Of a DNA stretch of 64,000 nucleotides, positions 58,104-64,000 are shown one piece after another. Location of the stretch: assembly GCF_014646135.1 (NCBI RefSeq), contig NZ_BMMW01000004.1, positions 478,245 to 542,244 of the forward strand, read 5' to 3'. The translations under genes were made by a program, and so were the position numbers. This stretch comes from Nocardia camponoti (GTDB taxonomy: Bacteria; Actinomycetota; Actinomycetes; Mycobacteriales; Mycobacteriaceae). The notes beneath the pieces were generated by a model. It was not told the origin of the DNA and did not search any database. It worked only from the letters and a program-made list of their open reading frames with translations. The stretch's first letter is position 1. Each line of letters starts with the position of its first letter.

Positions 58104-59978
58104 TCACGCGTCTCGCGCGTCGGGGTAGGACTGCTGTTGGTGACCGCCACGCAGGCTGCCGTCGAGGTAGGCGTTCTTACATGCCCGTCGGGCGATTTTC
58201 CCGCTTGACGTGCGGGGAATCGACCCGGCGGGAACCAACAGCAAATCCCGCACCGTAACCCCGTGCCTTCGCGCGATCGCGGCACGCACCGCGTCGACGA
58301 TCGGTTCGGGATCGAGCTTGGCCGCCCCAGTCGCCCGCTCAGAGACAATCACCAACTGCTCGGAATCGGGGTCGAGCGCGGTCCGCACCACATCCGGCAG
58401 CTGCCCGGCCCGCGCCGAAAACGCCGCGACGAATCCTGGCCGCAACGCACTGCTCGCTTCTTGGGCGGAGAACTCAAGATCCTGCGGGTAGTGATTGCGC
58501 CCGTCAACGATCACCAAGTCCTTCACGCGACCGGTGATGAACAGTTCACCCTCGTGATAGACCCCGAAGTCGCCGGTTCGCATCCACGTCGCGTTCGTCG
58601 GCGTCCCTTCGGCGTGACTGTGCCCAGGCACCCGCGCGAACAGCAGATTGCCGAAGGTGTCGATCGACTCCTGCGGGCGACCCCAGTACCCGATGCCCAT
58701 GTTGTCGCCGTGCAGCCAGATCTCGCCGACCTCGCCGTCGGGCCGCTCAACACCGGTTTCGGGATCGACGATTACTGCCCACTGCGACCGCGCGACGTAC
58801 CCGCACGACACCTGCGCGACGGCTGTCGGCGCGTGCTCGTCGACCTCAACAAGCTTGCCTTCGTTGAGCCGAGCCCGGTCGACGTAGATCACGCGCGCCT
58901 CGTCGTCACGCTTGGTCGCCGAAACGAAAAGCGTGGCCTCGGCCATCCCGTAGCACGGTTTGATCGCCGTTTTCGACAACCCGTACGGCGCGAACGCCTC
59001 GTTGAACTTGCGCATCGACGCGACCGAAACGGGTTCACTCCCGTTAATCAGCCCGATCACATTCGAAAGATCAAGGGAGTCAGCGTTTTTGGGGATGCCG
59101 CGCACCGCGGCGTGCTCAAACGCGAAATTCGGTGCGGCCGAATAGATTTCAGCACCGTCGCCAATCGCAGCGAGTTCGCTGATCCACCGCGATGGCCGCC
59201 GGACGAACGCGCTCGGCGACATGATGGTGATGAACTTGCCGCCGATCGTCGGCAGAATCACCGTTAGCAGCCCCATGTCGTGGAACAGCGGAAGCCAGGT
59301 CACGCCACGGGCATTGGGGGTGATGCCGATGGCGTCGATCATTTGCAGCAGGTTGGTGCCGACCGACCGGTGCGTGATCTCAACGCCGGCGGGCACCCGC
59401 GTCGAACCGGACGTGTACTGCAAATACGCGATGCTGTCGACGTTGATATCGGGCCGTTTCCAGGTTTTACCAACCGAATCCGGAATCGAGTCGACGGCGA
59501 TAATGCGCGGCCGTTGCGCGGCTGGCCGATCGCGGAACAACGCGCGCACCCCGGCTGCCGAACCACCGACGGTAAGCACCGATCCGGGTTCGCAGTCAGC
59601 GAGCACCGCGTGCAGCCGGTCGCTGTGGCCCGCTTCGTCCGGATCGAACAGCGGCACCGCGACATTGCCCGCGTACACGGCCGCGAACAGCGCGACCACA
59701 TAGTCGAGCCCCTGCGGCGCGAGAATCGCGACCCGGTCGCCCGGCTCGGTGACCTGCTGCAACCGCGCTGCGACCGCACGCAACCGAACACCGAACTCGC
59801 GCCAGGTGAGTTCGATGTATTCACCATCGGATTCACGCGAATAGTCGATATACCGGTAGGCGAGTTCGTCGCCATTGGCCTCGCTGTGCTTGTCGACAAA
59901 CTCGATCAGCGTTTGGTCGGTCGGGACGTGAATGTTGCCGTCGGCGTCGAGGTAGTCGTCGACTGTCTCTCCGATCAT
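58104..59978 (-). CDS. Fatty acyl-AMP ligase (FAAL, FadD32-like)
   Basis: 624 aa. Adenylating enzyme that activates long-chain fatty acids as acyl-AMP for transfer to an acyl carrier or PKS. Motifs: YLQYTSGSTRVPAGVEITHR (P-loop), VTWLPLFHDMGLL (typical of FAALs), INGSEPVSVASMRKF, CYGMAEATLFV, MRTGDFGVYHEGELFITGR and KDLVIVDGRNHYPQDLE. The FAAL-type insertion is implied by length and the missing CoA-binding motif. ATG 59978 overlaps the upstream ketosynthase stop by 4 bp. No Pks13 in view; partner unclear. Confidence 0.92.
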   Translation of the reverse strand: MIGETVDDYLDADGNIHVPTDQTLIEFVDKHSEANGDELAYRYIDYSRESDGEYIELTWREFGVRLRAVAARLQQVTEPGDRVAILAPQGLDYVVALFAAVYAGNVAVPLFDPDEAGHSDRLHAVLADCEPGSVLTVGGSAAGVRALFRDRPAAQRPRIIAVDSIPDSVGKTWKRPDINVDSIAYLQYTSGSTRVPAGVEITHRSVGTNLLQMIDAIGITPNARGVTWLPLFHDMGLLTVILPTIGGKFITIMSPSAFVRRPSRWISELAAIGDGAEIYSAAPNFAFEHAAVRGIPKNADSLDLSNVIGLINGSEPVSVASMRKFNEAFAPYGLSKTAIKPCYGMAEATLFVSATKRDDEARVIYVDRARLNEGKLVEVDEHAPTAVAQVSCGYVARSQWAVIVDPETGVERPDGEVGEIWLHGDNMGIGYWGRPQESIDTFGNLLFARVPGHSHAEGTPTNATWMRTGDFGVYHEGELFITGRVKDLVIVDGRNHYPQDLEFSAQEASSALRPGFVAAFSARAGQLPDVVRTALDPDSEQLVIVSERATGAAKLDPEPIVDAVRAAIARRHGVTVRDLLLVPAGSIPRTSSGKIARRACKNAYLDGSLRGGHQQQSYPDARDA

Positions 59979-61198
59979 TTGTACCGCCCAAACGCGAGGG
60001 CGACGTTGTGGCCGCCAAACCCGAACGAATTGTTGATCGCATAGGCGACCTGCCCGTGCCGCGCTTGCCCATGCACGACATCAAGGTCGATTTCGGGATC
60101 TTGGTTGTCGAGGTTGAGCGTGGGCGGAATGACGCTGTCGCGCACGGTCAATACCGTCAGCACCGCCTCAAGCGCGCCCACCGCGCCAATCGAATGCCCA
60201 AGCGCCGACTTCGGCGCGTACACCGACGCGTGGTCGCCCACCGCCGACTTAATCGCGTTCGCTTCCGCGGTGTCGCCGATCGGTGTGGCCGTCGCGTGCG
60301 CGTTGATGTGGGTCACGTCGGTCTTGCTGATCCCGCCGGTCTGCATCGCCCGCGACATCGCGCGGGCCGCACCCGCGCCGTCGGGAGCCGGTGCGACCAA
60401 ATGGAATCCGTCCGAAGTGACGCCAGCGCCGAGCAGTCGCGCGTGAATCGTCGCGCCGCGCGCCTTCGCGTGTTCCTCGGTCTCGATCACCATCATCGCG
60501 CCCGCTTCTCCGAAGACGAACCCGTCCCGATCACGGTCGAATGGCCGCGACGCCGCTTTCGGGTCGTCATTGCGCGTACTCATGGCCCGCATTTGGGTGA
60601 ACGCCGCGATCGGCACCGCCTGAATCGACCCCTCAACGCCGCCGGTGACGACCATGTCGGCGTCGCCCATCATCAGCATGCGCCAAGCGTTGGCAATGGC
60701 TTCCGAACCCGACGAGCACGCCGAAACGGGCGTGTAAACCCCAGCGCGCGCCTGCAATTCGACGCCAACGCAGGCCGCTGGCCCGTTGGGCATCATCGTC
60801 TGCACCGTCAGTGGCGACACCTTGCGGTAGCCGCCGTTGGTGAGTCGGTCGCGTGCGTAAAGCAGGGATTCGGCGCCGCCCAAGCCAGTGCCGACCGACA
60901 CTCCGAGCCGGTCGCGGTCGACGTCGGGCGAACCCGCGTTGCGCCACACCTCACGGCTGAGCGCGATCGCCATCTGCTCAACATAAGAAAGCCTGCGCGC
61001 CTCCTCACGGGTGAGGACGCTTGCCGGGGATACTTTCAGATGCCCACCGATGCGTACTGGGAGCTCGAAATCGTCGATGAACGCGTCATCGAGCACGTCG
61101 ATTCCGCTTTCGCCGTTGAGAAGACCCTTCCAGGTCGAATCGACGTCGCCTGCTATCGACGTGGTCGCCGCGAGGCTCGTGACCACGATGTCGGTCAT
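59975..61198 (-). CDS. Beta-ketoacyl-ACP synthase II family protein (KasA/KasB-like)
   Basis: 407 aa. KAS triad: Cys161 (PVSACSSGSEA), His301 (HINAHATATPIGDTAE) and His335 (KSALGHSIGAVGAL), plus GVSVGTGLGGAESLL and the C-terminal NNSFGFGGHNVAL. It elongates acyl-ACP chains by decarboxylative condensation with malonyl-ACP. In mycobacteria KasA/KasB extend meromycolates; here it is coupled to a FAAL instead of an accA/fabD/acpM cluster, which is an unusual pairing. ATG 61198 has a loosely placed GAGTGAG upstream. 132 bp downstream of the diguanylate cyclase gene. Confidence 0.92.
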   Translation of the reverse strand: MTDIVVTSLAATTSIAGDVDSTWKGLLNGESGIDVLDDAFIDDFELPVRIGGHLKVSPASVLTREEARRLSYVEQMAIALSREVWRNAGSPDVDRDRLGVSVGTGLGGAESLLYARDRLTNGGYRKVSPLTVQTMMPNGPAACVGVELQARAGVYTPVSACSSGSEAIANAWRMLMMGDADMVVTGGVEGSIQAVPIAAFTQMRAMSTRNDDPKAASRPFDRDRDGFVFGEAGAMMVIETEEHAKARGATIHARLLGAGVTSDGFHLVAPAPDGAGAARAMSRAMQTGGISKTDVTHINAHATATPIGDTAEANAIKSAVGDHASVYAPKSALGHSIGAVGALEAVLTVLTVRDSVIPPTLNLDNQDPEIDLDVVHGQARHGQVAYAINNSFGFGGHNVALAFGRYK

Positions 61199-61330
61199 TG
61201 AATTCGCTCACTCTCTCTAGCTGATACCACGACTGATCGGGAACTGCTGATGGAGCTGCAAAGAGGCACCGGATGCGACCCGGTGACGACGGGCAACACT
61301 ACCGGATAGCGGCATAGTCGCCAGATCGGA

Positions 61331-62635
61331 TTAGGCAGAAGAGCTTTCGCCACCGGGCGACAAGCGCAGCGCGCGAGCGTCGTTCTTGTTGCGGTACATG
61401 GCCGCATCAGCGGCATGCAGGAGTTCGTCGGTGACGGCGGGCGGATCTTCGCAGTACGTCGCGCCGATGCTCACACCGACCGCGAGCACGTGCCCGTCGA
61501 CTTCGAGCGGGGCAGCTAGACCCGTCATCAGTTCGGCGGCCAGTGCCCCGACCTGGGCTTCGTCCGCACATTGCTCAACGAGCACGAGAAATTCGTCGCC
61601 ACCGATGCGCGCGGCGATGCCGTCGTAGTTCGCGACGATCGTGCGCATTCGGTCGGCGACAATCCGCAGCACCCGGTCACCAACCGTATGTCCCCAGATG
61701 TCGTTGATTTCTTTGAAGCCATCGAGGTCGAGGTAACAGACACCGAGTGGGGGTAGTGCGGTGGCAAGGCGGCTAAACAACTGCACGCGATTGGGTAGCT
61801 CGGTCAGGGCATCGTGGTTGGCGTCATGCCAGAGCTGGTCGGCCAACTGCTTACGTTCGGTCACGTCGACGCAGACGCCGATGAGGAATTTCATCGCGCC
61901 TGCCGAATCGCGAACGGCCGACATCGATAGGTCGATATAGGTAACTTCGCCGTCGTCGGCAATGTTGGTCGTCTCGGTGCGGAAACTGTCGATTTCGCCC
62001 GAAGCCATTCGCTGCAATTGAGCGAAAGCGTGATTGAGATTCTTCGGACCAAGAATGTCGGCGACCGTCCGGCCTGGCATCGACTCCGGGCTGTGCCCGA
62101 GCATTCGCGCCATCTCCTGATTCACATTAAGGACCCGACCGGTGAGGTCAACCGTGCCGATGCCAACCATCGCGCCGTCGAATACCGCTTCAAACCGCGC
62201 TTCGGAAAGCGCGCGACGATTCTCCGATTCCTCGGCGGCGGCCAATACCGCGGCCAATGTCGCTTCCTGTTCAGCGAGAGCGGCTGAGCGCAGCGCGGCG
62301 GTGAACCCAGCGGCGAAGTCGGCGGCGAGCGCGATCGCGCGGTGCCGAATTTCGGGCAGCGCGGGGTCATCTGGACCGGACGCGACATCGTTGACAAGGT
62401 CCTCGCAGATGACGCGCACTGACCGACTGACCGCGGCTGGGTCGCGATAGTTGGCGGCGACCAACATGCGGGCGGTGCGTCGCGCGACATCAGCGTCATC
62501 GCCGCCCAAGGCAACGTCGATGAGGCCGAGCGAAAGCGCCGCCAACATATCTTCGATTTGCGACCGATTGAGGGTAGGTGCGACTACGCCGTCGAGGGCA
62601 TCAGCCCATCGCCGCGCGAGTTCCCACGACCCCAC
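61331..62635 (-). CDS. PAS-GGDEF diguanylate cyclase
   Basis: 434 aa from GTG 62635. An N-terminal all-helical sensory region of about 150 residues (VARRTARMLVAANYRDPAAV, ALAADFAAGFTAALRSAALA) is followed by PAS (FEAVFDGAMVGIGTVDLTGR, VNQEMARMLGHSPESMPGRT) and GGDEF domains. The catalytic motif is intact (RIGGDEFLVLVE, near residue 345), with YLDLDGFKEIND upstream and the C-terminal ADAAMYRNKND. It converts two GTP into c-di-GMP. An RxxD inhibitory site is not obvious. Next to KAS/FAAL, but cotranscription is not shown. Confidence 0.92.
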   Translation of the reverse strand: MGSWELARRWADALDGVVAPTLNRSQIEDMLAALSLGLIDVALGGDDADVARRTARMLVAANYRDPAAVSRSVRVICEDLVNDVASGPDDPALPEIRHRAIALAADFAAGFTAALRSAALAEQEATLAAVLAAAEESENRRALSEARFEAVFDGAMVGIGTVDLTGRVLNVNQEMARMLGHSPESMPGRTVADILGPKNLNHAFAQLQRMASGEIDSFRTETTNIADDGEVTYIDLSMSAVRDSAGAMKFLIGVCVDVTERKQLADQLWHDANHDALTELPNRVQLFSRLATALPPLGVCYLDLDGFKEINDIWGHTVGDRVLRIVADRMRTIVANYDGIAARIGGDEFLVLVEQCADEAQVGALAAELMTGLAAPLEVDGHVLAVGVSIGATYCEDPPAVTDELLHAADAAMYRNKNDARALRLSPGGESSSA

Positions 62636-62696
62636 TGTTGATCCACCCTGTCAGTCACTTGTTTGATTTCGTCGCCGGTCTTGGCACAGCACCGAT

Positions 62697-63506
62697 TCAT
62701 GGTTTGCGTCCCACCCCCGCCAAACCAAGGGAGTTGCCGGGCCGCTCGTGTTGGTCATGCTCGGACTCGGGCCGCCACGATGGCAGATCGACAACGCCGG
62801 GCTCAACGACATCCCACCCCTGGAACATCGGAACGATGGCGTCTTTGGGTCGGAATTGAATACCCACTCGGGTCGAATTGGCCGAGTGCTCCCCCAGTTT
62901 ACCTGCGTCTTCGGGCCGCGACTCGGACGAAAGATGAGAGATTGCTACGAAACTGCCGGACGCGACGGCATCGCGAAGCGCGCCAACTTTGCCGACTGGA
63001 TCGTCTTCGTCGGATACCAGATGTAGGACCGCGACCAAGAGCAGGCCGACGGGCTGAGCGAAGTCAATAAGTCCCGTTGCCTCGACCGCTTCGAGCAAAT
63101 CATCCGGTTTACGCAGGTCTGCCTGGAGTGCGCCCGCACTTTCGCGTCCCGCGAGAATCGCGCGCGAATGCGCGACCGCGACCGGGTCGATGTCGACATA
63201 GAGGACGCGGGCGGTGGGATCGACCTCGTGCACGATCTCGTGCACATTGCCCGCGGTGGGGATGCCCGAGCCCACATCGAGGAACTGGCGAATGCCCGCG
63301 TCGATCATGAACCGCACCGAACGCCGCAAGAACGCGCGGTTACTTAGCGCGAGGCGCGGCAGGTCGGGAACGAGCTTCGTTCCGGCCTCGGCAGCCATGC
63401 GATCAACCGCGAAGTTATGTGAGCCACCCAGCAGCGCGTCATACATTCGCGCGGGACTTGCCTTCATCATGTCAACTTCGTCGGGTGACCAAGCTGGTCG
63501 TTCCAT
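62697..63506 (-). CDS. SAM-dependent methyltransferase (DUF574/Methyltransf_19-like)
   Basis: 269 aa from ATG 63506. Family pattern: ASPARMYDALLGGSHNFAVD at the N-terminus, RLALSNRAFLRRSVRFMIDA, then FLDVGSGIPTAGNVHEI (SAM-binding GxGxP), VLYVDIDPVAVAHSRAIL and LLLVAVLHLVSDEDDP. These are small-molecule or unknown-substrate methyltransferases that are multiplied in Streptomyces and related actinobacteria. Same strand as the GGDEF gene, 62 bp upstream of it. Confidence 0.9.
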   Translation of the reverse strand: MERPAWSPDEVDMMKASPARMYDALLGGSHNFAVDRMAAEAGTKLVPDLPRLALSNRAFLRRSVRFMIDAGIRQFLDVGSGIPTAGNVHEIVHEVDPTARVLYVDIDPVAVAHSRAILAGRESAGALQADLRKPDDLLEAVEATGLIDFAQPVGLLLVAVLHLVSDEDDPVGKVGALRDAVASGSFVAISHLSSESRPEDAGKLGEHSANSTRVGIQFRPKDAIVPMFQGWDVVEPGVVDLPSWRPESEHDQHERPGNSLGLAGVGRKP

Positions 63507-63640
63507 CCCGCAACCCCTGTCTATCCCACCTAGACCCCGTGGCACCCGCTACGGAGCAAGTCGAATACTAAACCCAGGCAACGAGTTGGGCATACTGGTC
63601 ACCCGACTGGGTGCAGAATTTTTAGCCCAGAAATGCCGAA

Positions 63641-63667
63641 AGGCCCCCAGCACAATGCTGGGGGCCT
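63641..63667 (-). terminator. rRNA operon terminator
   Basis: Perfect 12-bp stem AGGCCCCCAGCA / TGCTGGGGGCCT with a 3-nt loop, immediately downstream of 5S rRNA in its reading direction; a T-containing tail follows on the minus strand. Confidence 0.9.
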
Positions 63668-63681
63668 CACGGAGAAAATTG

Positions 63682-63799
63682 TTCCGGCGGTGTCCTACTC
63701 TCCCACACCCTGTCGAGTGCAGTACCATCGGCGCAGGTGGCCTTAGCTTCCGGGTTCGGAATGGGACCGGGCGTTTCCCCACCGCTATAACCGCCGTAA
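63682..63799 (-). rRNA. rrf: 5S ribosomal RNA
   Basis: On the minus strand it reads TTACGGCGG...GGGAAACGCCCGGTCCCATTC...CCGGAAGCTAAGG... GTAGGACACCGCCGGAAC (quoted in parts), the canonical actinobacterial 5S sequence with pairing 5' and 3' ends (CGGCGG/CCGCCG). Ends are good to a few bases. Confidence 0.95.
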
Positions 63800-63931
63800 C
63801 ACTATGAAACTAGACAGCGCTCCCCACCCAAATGCGAAACCCGAATTCTCATCAGGAATCACACTGTGGTGAGTGTGCTGCAGTGTCTGTTATTTCAGAT
63901 ACCGCACAGTGGACGCGTAACACCTTCATAA

Positions 63932-64000
63932 AGTAAGCCCTCGGCCTATTAGTACCAGTCACCTACACCCGTTACCGGGCTTCCAGTTCTAGCCTATCAA
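63932..64000 (-). rRNA. rrl: 23S ribosomal RNA, 3' end (continues beyond the window)
   Basis: The minus strand reads TTGATAGGCTAGAACTGGAA, then GCCCGGTAACGGGTGTAGGT, then GACTGGTACTAATAGGCCGA and GGGCTT, the conserved 23S 3' terminus. The 132-bp spacer to 5S holds a long hairpin region typical of mycolata (CACTGTGCGGTA... GTGTGATTCCTG). Gene order 23S-5S on the minus strand implies 16S lies further right. Confidence 0.93.

Noticed and set aside
1..64000. CRISPR array or insertion sequence
   Set aside because: No short regularly spaced repeats and no transposase or cas genes were seen; the two direct repeats found are gene-tail duplications.

Overview
The window reads as high-GC chromosomal DNA from a mycolic-acid-lineage actinomycete (Mycobacteriales/Corynebacteriales). 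The supporting evidence is a single-polypeptide bacterial type I fatty acid synthase (3,086 aa) paired with acpS, an Rv3235-family protein, a FadD32-like fatty acyl-AMP ligase next to a KasA/KasB-like ketosynthase, a lipoprotein L,D-transpeptidase, frequent GTG/TTG starts, probable leaderless promoters, and an rRNA operon end at the right edge. I cannot name the genus from sequence alone.

Layout. 1-3,062: a pirin tail, a secreted Excalibur protein, a DUF3618 membrane protein and the peroxiredoxin gene bcp. The bcp 3' end (44 bp) is repeated 1.5 kb further on, and the two copies bracket a two-gene cassette (excisionase-type HTH protein plus minimal nucleotidyltransferase) that looks like a toxin-antitoxin pair. 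3,060-7,527: TetR with a divergent ABC-2 exporter (ATPase/permease), a membrane-anchored DUF7159-like protein and a second TetR. 7,524-17,232: the fas-acpS operon on the minus strand, preceded by three related inverted repeats that look like regulator operators. 17,555-23,652: tRNA-Leu(UAG), a small unknown gene, and a four-gene peptide/nickel-type ABC importer operon linked by ATGA overlaps.

23,653-28,288 is accessory in character: small membrane and unknown proteins, a DUF6228 protein, a NUDIX hydrolase, and a 256-bp direct repeat. One repeat copy is the tail of a 430-aa unknown gene; the other is an orphan fragment of that tail. 28,425-32,429: ehuBCDA plus ectoine hydroxylase ectD, a compatible-solute uptake and modification operon without ectABC in view. 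32,610-42,607: XRE regulator, PAP2 phosphatase, GT39 glycosyltransferase, membrane proteins, an Ntn-hydrolase-like amide hydrolase, a double TerD protein, FUSC and DoxX proteins. 42,622-45,397: an AurF-like di-iron oxygenase and a FabH-type ketosynthase divergent from a TetR, with two perfect palindromes in the divergent promoter.

45,394-56,843: YaeQ, amidase, TerD-AIM24 fusion, DUF4352 protein, a membrane protein, acyl-CoA dehydrogenase, Rv3235 family, DUF72, MFS exporter with a small coupled ORF, and YceI. 56,867-63,506: L,D-transpeptidase, then on the minus strand a FAAL and ketosynthase pair, a PAS-GGDEF diguanylate cyclase and a DUF574-type methyltransferase. The right edge holds the 5S rRNA and the 3' end of the 23S rRNA on the minus strand. 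The dominant theme is lipid and envelope metabolism (fas, acpS, KAS/FAAL, FabH/AurF, FadE, Ldt). The most unusual structures are the two places where a gene's 3' tail is duplicated around unrelated cargo.
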